This document shows positions 7,083-16,171 of a stretch of 64,000 nt of DNA, piece by piece. The notes beneath the pieces are model-generated. The model was not told the DNA's origin. It searched no databases and saw nothing but the letters and a program-made list of their open reading frames with translations. Numbering within the stretch: position 1 is the first letter of the stretch; every line of letters starts with the position of its first letter. Made by a program: the position numbers and the translations under genes. The stretch is taken from contig NZ_AHOO02000005.1 of NCBI RefSeq assembly GCF_000244755.1, positions 1,302,001 through 1,366,000 of the forward strand. Reading direction: 5' to 3'. The stretch comes from Leptospira licerasiae serovar Varillal str. VAR 010. Its GTDB lineage: Bacteria; Spirochaetota; Leptospiria; Leptospirales; Leptospiraceae.

Positions 7083-8810
7083 ATGGAAACGATTACTGAA
7101 AAAAACAAGGCCTGGCTTAGAGAAGATAAGGATCCCAAAACCGGAGCCGAATTGATCGTTGCATATTTAAAAAGAAGAAGGATCCATAACGTATATGGGA
7201 TCCCTGGCGGCGCCAATTTACCGTTATACGATGCACTTCATAATAGCGGAATACGGCATATTCTTGCAAGACATGAACAGGGAGGAGGGTTTATGGCTCA
7301 AGGAGAAGCCAGAGTCACTAAAAAACCTGCAGTTTGTTTAGCTTCCTCGGGTCCTGGAGTTACAAATCTGATCACCTCAGTTGCGGATGCAAAATCGGAT
7401 TCTATACCCTTAGTCGCTATTACTGGCCAAGTGCCTTTATCTCTTATCGGAACCGATGCTTTCCAAGAAATAGATACATACGGATTATCTTTACCTATTA
7501 CTAAAAAAACCTATTTGGTTCGTTCCGTATCGGAACTTATTCGCGTTTTGCCGGAAGCATTTCAGATCGCAGAAGGACCAAGACCTGGCCCTGTCTGGAT
7601 TGATGTTCCAAAAGATATACAGTCGGCTTCAATTTCACTTTCTATGTCACAGATAAAATCCATTTGGGATTCTCAGGAAGAAATAAGCCCTCCTAAGATC
7701 TTTATCTCTGAAGCTGATAAACTTAGATTCTATTCTTTATTAGAAAATTCTAAAAGACCGGTTTTGTATATAGGAGGAGGAGTTAAGGGTTCCGGCGCAG
7801 AAGATCTTATCCAACAATTAGCGGAGTCCCAGGATATTCCCGTAGTGTGCACTTTGATGGGACTGGATTCTTTTTCACAAACGCACGAACTGTCTTTGGG
7901 AATGCTAGGAATGCACGGCGCTCCTTATACGAATCGATTATTGTCCGAGTCGGATCTTCTTTTGGCATTCGGGGTTCGTTTCGACGATAGGGCTACTGGA
8001 AAATTAGAAACATTCTGTCCTAGTGCAAAAGTGATCCATGTAGACATCGATTATAAGGAAATCGGAAAGTTAAGAAGACCCGATTTCGGTTTTTGTTCGG
8101 ATTTAAAATACTTTTTAGAGAGTATGGGAGAGTTTCCGAATCGCAAAAGGGAAGAATGGAGATGGCAGATCCGTTCTTACAAAGAACTGTATCCTTTAAA
8201 TCCGATTTCTACTCCTAAAGGGTTTTCTCCTCAGGATATTATTTTGTCCGTTGCAAATTCCTTAGGTCCGAATACAAGGATCAGCACTGACGTTGGACAA
8301 CACCAGATGTGGGTTGCTCAATATTATCCATTCCGGAAAAGCGGGACATTTTTGACTTCCGGAGGACTTGGGACCATGGGTTTTGGTTTGCCTGCTGCAA
8401 TCGGAGCTTCTCTTGCGGATCCGAACTCTAAGATCGTTTGTTTTTCCGGAGACGGATCTATTTTGATGAATATCCAAGAATTGGATACTTTGAGCGAGTT
8501 ACAATCGGATATTAAAATTATAATATTCGATAATCGGAATCTTGGGCTGGTGCGCCAACAACAGAATTTATTTTACGGAAGTAGGTATAACGGAAGCGCT
8601 TATCCTTCTCATTCTAAATTCTCTAAGATCGCCAACGCTTTCGGAGTTTATAGTTTGGATCTGGGGGAAGAGGGAAAAAATTTAGAAGATCTGGAGACTT
8701 TTTTAAAGGAGAAGGGGCCTGGACTGGTCGTTGTTCCCATCGATCAGGATCTTCAGGTTTTTCCAATGGTTCCACCCGGAAAAAGTAATTTGGAGATGCT
8801 CTTAGGTTGA
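7083..8810 (+). CDS. ilvB: Acetolactate synthase, large (catalytic) subunit
   Basis: Thiamine-diphosphate enzyme that condenses two pyruvates to acetolactate, or pyruvate with 2-oxobutyrate, the first common step to Val, Leu and Ile. The 575-residue protein has the three ThDP-fold domains in order: N-terminal with catalytic Glu65 in RHEQGGGFMAQG, central with LLAFGVRFDDRATGK, and C-terminal with GDGSILMN (residues 456-463) leading to FDN. The metal motif ends in DN rather than the usual NN. GTDAFQEIDTYGLS is typical of biosynthetic enzymes. A small regulatory subunit gene (ilvN) is not adjacent. Expression is controlled by the leader peptide and attenuator just upstream. Confidence 0.93.
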   Translation: METITEKNKAWLREDKDPKTGAELIVAYLKRRRIHNVYGIPGGANLPLYDALHNSGIRHILARHEQGGGFMAQGEARVTKKPAVCLASSGPGVTNLITSVADAKSDSIPLVAITGQVPLSLIGTDAFQEIDTYGLSLPITKKTYLVRSVSELIRVLPEAFQIAEGPRPGPVWIDVPKDIQSASISLSMSQIKSIWDSQEEISPPKIFISEADKLRFYSLLENSKRPVLYIGGGVKGSGAEDLIQQLAESQDIPVVCTLMGLDSFSQTHELSLGMLGMHGAPYTNRLLSESDLLLAFGVRFDDRATGKLETFCPSAKVIHVDIDYKEIGKLRRPDFGFCSDLKYFLESMGEFPNRKREEWRWQIRSYKELYPLNPISTPKGFSPQDIILSVANSLGPNTRISTDVGQHQMWVAQYYPFRKSGTFLTSGGLGTMGFGLPAAIGASLADPNSKIVCFSGDGSILMNIQELDTLSELQSDIKIIIFDNRNLGLVRQQQNLFYGSRYNGSAYPSHSKFSKIANAFGVYSLDLGEEGKNLEDLETFLKEKGPGLVVVPIDQDLQVFPMVPPGKSNLEMLLG

Positions 8811-8844
8811 AAAATTCCGTTTACAGACGGTTTTCTTTTCCATA

Positions 8845-8879
8845 CGGCTCCTTGGTCGAAATTTCGATCGAGGAGTCCG
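8845..8879 (+). terminator. Hairpin downstream of ilvB, possible terminator
   Basis: CGG-CTCCT and AGGAG-T-CCG form the outer stem and GGTCGAAA/TTTCGATC the inner, with small bulges. It is followed by a pyrimidine-rich but not pure T stretch, so it may end the ilvB transcript weakly or be part of a leader. No Trp-rich leader peptide is seen before trpE. Confidence 0.4.
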
Positions 8880-8950
8880 AAACTTCTTTGTTTGCTTTCG
8901 TTCTTTCTATCTTTTCTTCTGATTTCTCTTGGTGGCCCTCCCGGGCCTAG

Positions 8951-8978
8951 TTATACCTACATATTCCTTTTTTATAAT
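8951..8978 (+). promoter_or_regulatory. Candidate promoter for trpEG
   Basis: A perfect TATAAT at 8973-8978 lies 16 bases after TTATAC at 8951-8956. The transcript would start near 8985, about 35 bases before the trpE ATG. The -35 match is poor. Confidence 0.4.
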
Positions 8979-9018
8979 GTGTTATCGAGCGATTCGACTC
9001 GAAATTAAGGAGGCAATT

Positions 9019-10434
9019 ATGTCCATAGAAATCCAAAATATCAGAAAAGAAGCGTCACGTTTTAAAAGACCAATCGTCCGACCCTTTCCTTTAAAGGAGA
9101 ATTGTACCCTGGAATATTTCCAAAAGTTAATGGAAGAGACTGAAGTAGCGGTCCTATTCGAAAGTTTGGGACCGGAATCGGATAATTCCAGATACAGTTT
9201 TATTTCAGGTTTTCCAAAGAGGGTATTCAGAGCTAAGGAAGATAAATTAGCATGTGACGGAGTAGAGATTGCGAGGGGAAATCCATACAGGCTATTCTCG
9301 GAAATTTTTTCGCCTAAAAAATCATTCTTAGAATGTACGGAAGTAGGCGGAGGAGGTCTATACGGTTACCTTTCCTACGAGGCTGCGAACGATATGGAAT
9401 CGAGCCTTCTTCTGAAAGAACATCCCAAATTTCCTAAGTTCTGTTTTGCTTGGATGGAAGACGGTATCCTCTTAGATAGAAGAACTGGAGAATCCAAATA
9501 CTTCCATTACGGAACGGATCGATATAATCTGTTCGAAGATATTTATAATAAAAAAACTCCGGATAACGGAAAATTCAAAGCAGTAGATTTAGGTTTTTCT
9601 AAAACGAAAGAAGAGCATAGATCTATGGTAGATGAAGTTTTAGAAGAGATCCGTAAAGGAAATACATTCCAGTGCCAAGTAGGATTTAGAAAAACATTTT
9701 TAGTCGGGGAGACAAGAACAGCAAAGGATAGAAAAAGAGGGGATTTCGAATTATACAAATCGGTCCGAAAAGTAAATCCTTCTCCTTTTATGTTCTTTAT
9801 GAGCTTTCCAGGAGAAGTCCATTTAGGAGCAAGTCCGGAACTTTTGTTTAGATTAAAAGACGGACTCGCAGAAAGTTTTCCTTTGGCAGGAACCATCCGA
9901 AGAGGAACAAACGAGGAAGAAGATCAAAAGTTAGCGCTTGAGCTACTCTCGGATCCGAAAGAGATCGCAGAGCATAATATGCTTGTGGATCTGCATAGAA
10001 ATGATCTAGGAAGAGTTTCAAAATTCGGAACGGTAAAGGTGCGAGATTCTTTCGCTCTCAAAAGATTCAGTCATGTGCAACATCTATCTACTGAAGTTTC
10101 CGGGATCATCCGTGCGGGTCAGGATATGTTTTCAGGATTAGCTTCTTCTTTTCCAACTGGAACGTTAAGCGGCGCTCCGAAGATAGAATCCATGAAGATC
10201 ATTCACAGAATAGAAAACGATCCAAGAGGTCCCTATGGAGGAGCAGTAGGAAGATTCGGCTTTGATGGAAATTGTTCCTTCTGTATTCCGATCCGAAGTT
10301 ATTTTAGAAAGGAAGAAGAGGCAGTGGTCCGTGCCTCCGGAGGGATCGTTATGGATTCGAATCCGGATGCGGAATACCATGAGATAGGTCATAAATTAGG
10401 AGCGGTTTTAAAAGCGATGGAGGCAGCTCGATGA
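9019..10434 (+). CDS. trpE: Anthranilate synthase component I
   Basis: Chorismate-using subunit that makes anthranilate from chorismate and ammonia for tryptophan synthesis. The 471 residues include an N-terminal VLFESLGPESDNSRYSF, the family's LLES-like feedback-binding region, and the catalytic half with GTIRRG, HNMLVDLHRNDLGRV, SFPTGTLSGAPKIESM and YGGAVGRFGFDG. The ATG at 9019 follows a perfect AAGGAGG with five spacer bases; an in-frame GTG 90 bases upstream has no such site and would run through the likely promoter. It overlaps trpG by four bases (ATGA). PabB is the alternative, but the trpG pairing and the N-terminal motif favour TrpE. Confidence 0.9.
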   Translation: MSIEIQNIRKEASRFKRPIVRPFPLKENCTLEYFQKLMEETEVAVLFESLGPESDNSRYSFISGFPKRVFRAKEDKLACDGVEIARGNPYRLFSEIFSPKKSFLECTEVGGGGLYGYLSYEAANDMESSLLLKEHPKFPKFCFAWMEDGILLDRRTGESKYFHYGTDRYNLFEDIYNKKTPDNGKFKAVDLGFSKTKEEHRSMVDEVLEEIRKGNTFQCQVGFRKTFLVGETRTAKDRKRGDFELYKSVRKVNPSPFMFFMSFPGEVHLGASPELLFRLKDGLAESFPLAGTIRRGTNEEEDQKLALELLSDPKEIAEHNMLVDLHRNDLGRVSKFGTVKVRDSFALKRFSHVQHLSTEVSGIIRAGQDMFSGLASSFPTGTLSGAPKIESMKIIHRIENDPRGPYGGAVGRFGFDGNCSFCIPIRSYFRKEEEAVVRASGGIVMDSNPDAEYHEIGHKLGAVLKAMEAAR

Positions 10435-11021
10435 AAGTATTATTAGTAGATCATCACGATTCTTTTTCCTATAATCTATTTCAACTTATAGGAGAAATTT
10501 TAGAAGAAGAGTTTCCTTACAGATTCCGATTGGATGTGATCCGTCAGAATGAAACCGATGTTTCCAAAATTGTCCAAGAAAAATACGATAGGATCTTGCT
10601 TTCTCCCGGCCCAGGAACTCCGGAAGATCCTGAATATTTCGGCTGTTCGATGGAGATCCTAAAAAGACTGGAAGGAGAGGTCCCAATTTTGGGGGTTTGT
10701 TTGGGAATGCAGGGGATGGCCCATTTTGCAGGAGCAAACATTATAAAAGCAGAATATCCTATGCACGGAAAAATTTCCGAGATCAAAACGGACGGTAAAG
10801 GAGTGTTTCGGGATCTTCCTTCCGATCTGAAAGTGATGAGATATCATTCTCTGGTGGTGGATGATAATTCTCTCGGGATAGAATGGGAAAGGACTGCTTA
10901 TGCAGGCTCGGAGCTAATGGGAATTCGTAATAAGGAAAAAAGAATGGAAGGAGTTCAATTCCATCCCGAGTCGTTTGCAACCGAAGGTGGACGGAAAATG
11001 CTTTCAAATTTCCTAATGTAA
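10431..11021 (+). CDS. trpG: Anthranilate synthase component II, glutamine amidotransferase
   Basis: Class I glutamine amidotransferase of 196 residues that releases ammonia from glutamine for the TrpE partner. Seen: DHHDSFSYNLFQLIGE at the start, the oxyanion strand LLSPGPGTPEDP, the nucleophile Cys in ILGVCLGMQGMAHF, and the catalytic His-Glu in GVQFHPESF. Translationally coupled to trpE by a four-base overlap. The same subunit can also serve PabB (as PabA), which sequence alone cannot exclude. Its stop lies one base from the stop of the convergent kinase gene, so no terminator fits between. Confidence 0.9.
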   Translation: MKVLLVDHHDSFSYNLFQLIGEILEEEFPYRFRLDVIRQNETDVSKIVQEKYDRILLSPGPGTPEDPEYFGCSMEILKRLEGEVPILGVCLGMQGMAHFAGANIIKAEYPMHGKISEIKTDGKGVFRDLPSDLKVMRYHSLVVDDNSLGIEWERTAYAGSELMGIRNKEKRMEGVQFHPESFATEGGRKMLSNFLM

Positions 11022-11022
11022 T

Positions 11023-12726
11023 TTAGGAAGCAAGTGAGGAAGGGAAATCCTTTAGAAATTCTTGGATTTTTTCTCCCAGATCTTCTATTCGGAAAGGTTT
11101 TCCTAAATAATCGTCCATGCCTGCTTCGGCACATGCTTTTCTGTCTTCCGGGCTGTCATGGGCGGTGACTGCTATGATCCAAGGAACCTTTTTCAGGCTA
11201 GGTTTCTTCTTTAAGATCCGCGCTGTTTCGAGTCCGCTCAACTCTGGCATTTGTATATCTAAAAGAAGAAGATCCACATCCTTCTCTTCCCAATATGCCA
11301 AGGCGTCAATTCCGTTCGAAACGATTGCGCAACTTAATCCTAATTTTTCCAACATCTTTTGGATTAATCGTTGGTTGACTGGATTATCTTCCGCGACAAG
11401 GATTTTCAGATCTTGATGTTCCGAGAAATCGAAATTGATCAGACTTTTTGATCTTGCAATTTTGACTTTTTCGGAAATGTCCGCTTTCGGAAGAGTCATT
11501 TCTAAAATGAATTTAGAGCCCTGGGCCGACTCGCTTTGTACGGATATATTCCAATCCAATGCTTCGCAGATACGTTTGCAGATAGAAAGTCCAAGTCCTG
11601 TTCCACCATACTTTCTAGTAGTAGAAATATCGGTTTGAGAGAATGCTTCGAATAAGGTCGGGATCCTATTTTCTTCAATTCCAATGCCTGTATCTTTTAC
11701 ACTCAAAGTAAGAGTAACGTCAGTTTCGGTTTCTCGTCCTAAATCCAACTCTACGGTAATTCCGCCTTTTTCAGTGAATTTTAGTGCATTAGAAACTAAA
11801 TTGGAAAGGACTTGTCTTACTCGGATAGAGTCGGATTTTACATCGATACTCTCTCTCGCAGGAGGGAGAATCGTTTTAAATGCTAATCCTTTTTTGAATG
11901 CTTTGTCTGACGCTTCTTCAGCATATTTTTCCAGAAGAGAGATCATATCGAATTCTTTAAAACTGAAATGTAATGAACCCGATTCCGCTTTGCTAAAATC
12001 GATTACGTCATTGATCAATCGAATGAGATGTTCCGAACTTTCCGTCAATGAATCCAGGTATTCTCTTTGAAGTTCCGGATTTTGCGTTTGCCTTAATAGG
12101 TCCACCATTCCTAGGATACCATGCACCGGGGTCCTAAGCTCATGGTTCATATTTATAAAGAATTGTTCTTTGGCTTTTTGTAATTCTAATGCAACAGACT
12201 GTAGCTGGATCAGCGCCTGAGATTTAGCATCTAACTCCATAAAGGAAACTACTGAGTTTGCTAATGCTTCGAGCGCCTTTACCTCTGCCTCGGATATCTT
12301 TTTCGGTTGGGTATCAATCACACAAAGTGTGCCAAGTACATAACCGTCAGGCGTACGTAACGGAGCGCCTGCATAAAATCTAATATTCGGATCATTTAAT
12401 ACAAGAGGATTTTGTCGGAATCTAGGATCATTTAAAGCGTCCTCAACTACCAACGCCTTATTTTCGGAAACTGCAAATTGGCAAAATGAAATTTGCCTAG
12501 GAGTTTCATTTACTTCCAGACCCATTCTGGCCTTGAACCATTGTCTTTCCGAATCTATTAAGGAGATTAAAGCGATAGGTGTCCCACAAATGAGGGAGGC
12601 CGCCTTTACGATACCGTCGTATTTTTCCTCGGAAGGCGTATCGAGAATCCTATAACGCTTTAATGCTTGTATCCTTTCTTCTTCATTTTCGGATATGGGA
12701 GCTACGCTATAAGGAAGATTTTCCAT
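11023..12726 (-). CDS. Hybrid sensor histidine kinase (GAF-HisKA-HATPase-REC)
   Basis: A 567-residue soluble signalling kinase. A GAF domain of the type found in cyanobacterial and spirochaetal kinases covers about residues 20-165 (ALKRYRILDTPSEEKYDGIV, SLIDSERQWFKA). The phospho-accepting His195 lies in NMNHELRTPVHGILGMVDLL. ATP-binding boxes follow (LVSNALKFTEKGG, KDTGIGIEENRI, YGGTGLGLSICK). The last about 125 residues are a receiver with the acceptor Asp in LLLLDIQMPELSG and the conserved Lys in YLGKPF. No membrane segment, so it senses a cytoplasmic cue. No partner gene is adjacent. Confidence 0.93.
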   Translation of the reverse strand: MENLPYSVAPISENEEERIQALKRYRILDTPSEEKYDGIVKAASLICGTPIALISLIDSERQWFKARMGLEVNETPRQISFCQFAVSENKALVVEDALNDPRFRQNPLVLNDPNIRFYAGAPLRTPDGYVLGTLCVIDTQPKKISEAEVKALEALANSVVSFMELDAKSQALIQLQSVALELQKAKEQFFINMNHELRTPVHGILGMVDLLRQTQNPELQREYLDSLTESSEHLIRLINDVIDFSKAESGSLHFSFKEFDMISLLEKYAEEASDKAFKKGLAFKTILPPARESIDVKSDSIRVRQVLSNLVSNALKFTEKGGITVELDLGRETETDVTLTLSVKDTGIGIEENRIPTLFEAFSQTDISTTRKYGGTGLGLSICKRICEALDWNISVQSESAQGSKFILEMTLPKADISEKVKIARSKSLINFDFSEHQDLKILVAEDNPVNQRLIQKMLEKLGLSCAIVSNGIDALAYWEEKDVDLLLLDIQMPELSGLETARILKKKPSLKKVPWIIAVTAHDSPEDRKACAEAGMDDYLGKPFRIEDLGEKIQEFLKDFPSSLAS

Positions 12727-12829
12727 ATTAAAATACGATATTATTTAAGACTAAAAAATAACGGGGTATATTCTCCTTTTCGAAAGCAAAAATACAAGGA
12801 TTTATCTACCTAGTAAATTATTTTCAAGA

Positions 12830-13300
12830 TTAGTCATGTATCACCTGAAAATTGCGGGCCCCTAAGGTTTTACCCTGAGAAAGGATTTCTTGTAGTTTTC
12901 GGATATCTTTCCTAGTGTTTTTGAAAACCTGGGAGAAGATCCAGGATTGGAAAATTTTAGAAAATCCGGATAGTTCCATATGACTTGTAAAAAGGATTTT
13001 GGTATCGGTATCGGAGCCTTTCGGGTCCGGATAGAAGGAGAAGGTTTCCGTCCGATCCGAAAATCCGCTTTTGATCCGCAGCACCAGTCTGCTTGGATAC
13101 TTAGATTCTATTATTTGGTATTGGAACTTATATGTGAAAAACCAAAATTTAGTTTTCACTTGAAATCCGGGAGTACTTTCATTTTTCTTAAAGGAGAGAA
13201 TATTTTCCGACCAGTCAGGCAAACGTTCGAAATTAGAAACGTAATCGAACGCCCTGCTCAAAGAAATCGGCACAGTAAAAGCAATAGTAGTCGTCGCCAT
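12830..13300 (-). CDS. SRPBCC-family protein (polyketide cyclase/START-like fold)
   Basis: The 156-residue protein matches the small SRPBCC fold, which holds a hydrophobic ligand in a deep pocket. It opens with TIAFTVPISLSRAFDYVSNFERLPDWSENI, the usual first strand, helix and W-x-x-x-I turn, and continues with alternating strands (KFQYQIIESKYPSRLVLRIKSG, FSFYPDPKGSDTDTKILFTSHMEL) and a long C-terminal helix. The ligand is unknown. It is divergent from the pirin gene, with about 75 bases between. Confidence 0.75.
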   Translation of the reverse strand: MATTTIAFTVPISLSRAFDYVSNFERLPDWSENILSFKKNESTPGFQVKTKFWFFTYKFQYQIIESKYPSRLVLRIKSGFSDRTETFSFYPDPKGSDTDTKILFTSHMELSGFSKIFQSWIFSQVFKNTRKDIRKLQEILSQGKTLGARNFQVIHD

Positions 13301-13375
13301 GGAAACTTCTCTCTTTCTTTAAAAAGAATTCCCTTAGGATCCTTTTTCGAGTCCAATGTAATATAGAGAGGAAAT

Positions 13376-14242
13376 ATGGGTTTTAGACGAATAACCGGAA
13401 CAAGAATCGCCGAAAAAACTATCGAAGGTGGGGGATTTCCAGTTCGAAGACCCTTCCCAGTTCCGCAATTTTCTTATTGGGACCCTTTCTTACTTTTGGA
13501 TGAAATGGGACCTGTAGTTTACGAACCAGGCAAAGCAATCGGTGCCCCCGATCATCCTCACAGAGGTTTCGAGACCGTTACGTATCTTTTATCCGGCGAA
13601 ATGGAACATAGAGATTCCTGGGGACATGCGGGAAAATTAAAAGAAGGCGGTATCCAGTGGATGACCGCAGGAGCAGGCCTTGTACATTCGGAACTTCCTT
13701 CCGCTGATTTTCAATCAAGAGGCGGAAGAATGCACGGATTCCAGATCTGGGTCAATCTCCCAAGGGATAAAAAACTTATTTCCCCGAAATACCAGGAAGT
13801 TGATTCCTCCGAAATTCCTGTGGCAGAGAAAGACGGCGTTTGGGCAAAGGTGGTCGCAGGAGAACTTTGGGGAACGAATGCAGTGATCCAGACCCAGACC
13901 CCGATTACTTTCTTCCATTTGAAACTTTCCCCGGGTTCCTACGCGGAAGTGCCTGTGCCAAAAGATTATAATATTCTGGTGTATCCATTCGTGGGCGAAG
14001 GTACTGTAATCGACACAGACGCTGAGCACGATCTTGTTGAGGGTGAGACAGTATTTTACCAAGGCGGAGAAGGTAGTATAGGCCTTAGAGCTCCCGATAA
14101 TTTTGCTTGGGAAGTTTTGATCTTAGGGGGACAACCTATCAACGAGCCTGTTGCACGTTATGGCCCTTTTGTCATGAGTACTCCTCAGGAAATACAACAG
14201 GCTTTCGAGGATTATTCCGCAGGAAAAATGGGGACGATATAA
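13376..14242 (+). CDS. Pirin family protein
   Basis: A 288-residue bicupin. The metal-site residues are visible in the N-terminal cupin: HPHRGFETVTYLLSGEMEHRDSWG followed by GAGLVHSE, giving the three His and one Glu of the family. The C-terminal cupin (LVYPFVGEGTVIDTD) is less conserved, as usual. Pirins have been linked to quercetin dioxygenase activity and redox-dependent regulation; which applies here is not known. The ATG at 13376 is preceded by GAGAGGAAAT. The flavoprotein gene follows after 10 bases, so cotranscription is likely. Confidence 0.92.
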   Translation: MGFRRITGTRIAEKTIEGGGFPVRRPFPVPQFSYWDPFLLLDEMGPVVYEPGKAIGAPDHPHRGFETVTYLLSGEMEHRDSWGHAGKLKEGGIQWMTAGAGLVHSELPSADFQSRGGRMHGFQIWVNLPRDKKLISPKYQEVDSSEIPVAEKDGVWAKVVAGELWGTNAVIQTQTPITFFHLKLSPGSYAEVPVPKDYNILVYPFVGEGTVIDTDAEHDLVEGETVFYQGGEGSIGLRAPDNFAWEVLILGGQPINEPVARYGPFVMSTPQEIQQAFEDYSAGKMGTI

Positions 14243-14252
14243 CTCTCCATTC

Positions 14253-15491
14253 ATGGAAGAAGTCCAGACCAAAAAATTAGCGGTGATCGGCGGCGGAGCC
14301 GCCGGTTTTTTCGGAGCCATACAAACTAGAATTCTTTCAGAAGGAAGAATATCGGTACAATTATACGAAAAATCTCCCAACGTATTGTCCAAAGTGAAAA
14401 TTTCAGGAGGAGGAAGATGTAACGTCACTCATTCCTGTTTTGATCCCGAAGAATTATCCAAACGTTATCCGAGAGGAGAGAAGGAGCTTAAAAGAGCATT
14501 CGAGATCTTCCAACCGAAAGACACGATCCGGTTTTTCGAATCCAGAGGAGTTAAATTAAAGGCGGAGAACGATGGCAGAATGTTCCCTGTCACCGATAAT
14601 TCCGAAACAATCATCGATTGTTTATTGGAAGAAGCCAAAAAATCGGGAGTAAAGATCCAAACCAAAATTTCTATATTAGGAATTTATAAAAATGATGATC
14701 CGAACGGCAAAAGATTCAGGATACAAACGGAAGACGGAGAAGAATATTTCGATTCCGTTTTGGTAGCAAGCGGATCCTCGCGTAAAGTATGGGGATGGCT
14801 GGAAAATATGGGCCATACCATCGAATCTCCTGTCCCCTCGTTATTTACTTTCGAGATCTCGGATCCTTTGCTGGATGGATTTCAAGGGCTTACAGTTTCG
14901 GACGTGGAGATCATATTCAAAAATTCTAAACTAAAACAAAGGGGTCCCATTCTTTTTACTCATTGGGGTTTAAGCGGTCCGGCAGTTCTCAAACTTTCTG
15001 CCTGGGCTGCTCGTGAGTTATTCGATTCCGATTATAAAGCTGAATTGTTAATCGATTGGGTCCCCAATCATTCCAGGCAGGAATTGAGAGAAATATTTTT
15101 AGAAAAGAAGAAGGATAGTCCCTCAAAAAAGCCCGGAAGTCGTTCCGAATTCGACCTTCCGTCCAGATTTTGGGAAAGAGTTTGGGAGAAGTCTTGCGGT
15201 CCGGATAAAAGGTGGTCCGAAATCTCCTCCAAAGAATTACACCAAGCGGAAGAGATCTTAAAAAGAACCCTTTTGAAGGTTTCAGGCAAGGGAGTTTTTA
15301 AAGATGAATTTGTGACCTGCGGAGGAATTCGCCGCAAGGAAGTGGATTTTTCTAAAATGGAAAGTAGGCTTCATCCAGGGTTGTATTTTGCCGGAGAAGT
15401 TTTGGATATAGACGGGATCACAGGCGGATTCAATTTCCAGAATGCCTGGACAACTTCATATATTGCAGCCAAAGCGTTAGCTACAACCTAA
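14253..15491 (+). CDS. FAD-dependent oxidoreductase, HI0933/YhiN family
   Basis: Flavoprotein of 412 residues. The dinucleotide-binding GGGAAGFFGAI is at residues 10-20, ISGGGRCNVTHS follows at about 50-60, and the C-terminal FAD contact is GLYFAGEVLDIDGITGGFNFQNAWTT, split here into the family's usual blocks. The family (also called BaiN/RdsA-like) reduces double bonds in some members; the physiological substrate here is unknown. It probably forms an operon with pirin. Its stop codon overlaps the stop of the convergent VOC gene by four bases. Confidence 0.92.
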   Translation: MEEVQTKKLAVIGGGAAGFFGAIQTRILSEGRISVQLYEKSPNVLSKVKISGGGRCNVTHSCFDPEELSKRYPRGEKELKRAFEIFQPKDTIRFFESRGVKLKAENDGRMFPVTDNSETIIDCLLEEAKKSGVKIQTKISILGIYKNDDPNGKRFRIQTEDGEEYFDSVLVASGSSRKVWGWLENMGHTIESPVPSLFTFEISDPLLDGFQGLTVSDVEIIFKNSKLKQRGPILFTHWGLSGPAVLKLSAWAARELFDSDYKAELLIDWVPNHSRQELREIFLEKKKDSPSKKPGSRSEFDLPSRFWERVWEKSCGPDKRWSEISSKELHQAEEILKRTLLKVSGKGVFKDEFVTCGGIRRKEVDFSKMESRLHPGLYFAGEVLDIDGITGGFNFQNAWTTSYIAAKALATT

Positions 15492-15829
15492 TTCCAGGGT
15501 TCCGGGTAGGAACTAAATCCTACACGATTCCCATCCGGGTCTGTAAAATACTTTGTATAATCCGTTTTTTCCGTAAAAGAATTTCCGAATAAAGAATCTA
15601 TCTTTTCCCTTTCTTCTTTTTTTTGAGCCGAGAAGATAAGCGCATGAGGAGCCTTGGGCTCATCTTCTTTTTCTATCATGATACGTGTCGTTCCTGCTAA
15701 AAACCAGGAAGCTCTAAGCTTGCCGTCTTGGTAAAAATGGTCCTTTTCCAATGATAATCCAGGGATAATCATATAAAACTTTTTTAATGTTTCCGGGTCC
15801 CGAGTGGAAATCGCTATATGATGGATCAT
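15488..15829 (-). CDS. VOC family protein (glyoxalase/bleomycin-resistance fold)
   Basis: A 113-residue single-module vicinal-oxygen-chelate protein. It begins MIHHIAISTRDPETLKKFY, the classical first strand with His as metal ligand, and ends with KYFTDPDGNRVGFSSYPE, the usual last strand. One monomer holds half the fold, so a dimer is expected. Substrate unknown. Its ATG overlaps the stop of the GNAT gene (ATGA), which indicates translational coupling. Confidence 0.85.
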   Translation of the reverse strand: MIHHIAISTRDPETLKKFYMIIPGLSLEKDHFYQDGKLRASWFLAGTTRIMIEKEDEPKAPHALIFSAQKKEEREKIDSLFGNSFTEKTDYTKYFTDPDGNRVGFSSYPEPWN

Positions 15830-16107
15830 TCCATGATCACCAGGTCCGAATATTCGGGATGTCTTCTAAGATATGTCTGCACAAAAGAGCAATTCGGGAT
15901 GATCTTTTTAGTTTCAGCCCTTGCGGTTTTGAGCGCAGCTTCTGCAAGCTGGGAGGCGATCCCTTTTCCCCTAAAATCAGTCGGAACAAAAGTATGATAT
16001 AGATCCCAAACGTGGGCTCCTATCTCTCTATAAACTAAATGAGCTTCTCTTCCGTCTTGTAGGATCAGGAATTTTTTGCCGGCAACATCGTGTTGGACTG
16101 AGTTCAT
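15826..16107 (-). CDS. Small GNAT-type N-acetyltransferase (YidJ/NATD1-like)
   Basis: A 93-residue compact acetyltransferase of the Gcn5-related type. The acetyl-CoA pyrophosphate loop is clear: HTFVPTDFRGKGIASQLAEAAL (residues about 38-59), and the last strand and helix are NCSFVQTYLRRHPEYSDLV. Members of this short family lack most of the N-terminal arm of GNATs, which fits the length. Substrate unknown. It is the first gene of a two-gene unit with the VOC protein. Confidence 0.87.
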   Translation of the reverse strand: MNSVQHDVAGKKFLILQDGREAHLVYREIGAHVWDLYHTFVPTDFRGKGIASQLAEAALKTARAETKKIIPNCSFVQTYLRRHPEYSDLVIME

Positions 16108-16171
16108 TTTGCCCTCTATAGGTTCGACTCTGATCGGGAAGGTTTAGTGGAACCAAAACAATGGAATTCGA

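Noticed and set aside
8811..9018. Possible Trp leader peptide before trpE
   Set aside because: No small frame with tandem Trp codons is present; only a weak hairpin and a TATAAT are seen.
8929..9018. N-terminal extension of TrpE from GTG at 8929
   Set aside because: It would run through the likely promoter, while a perfect AAGGAGG precedes the ATG at 9019.
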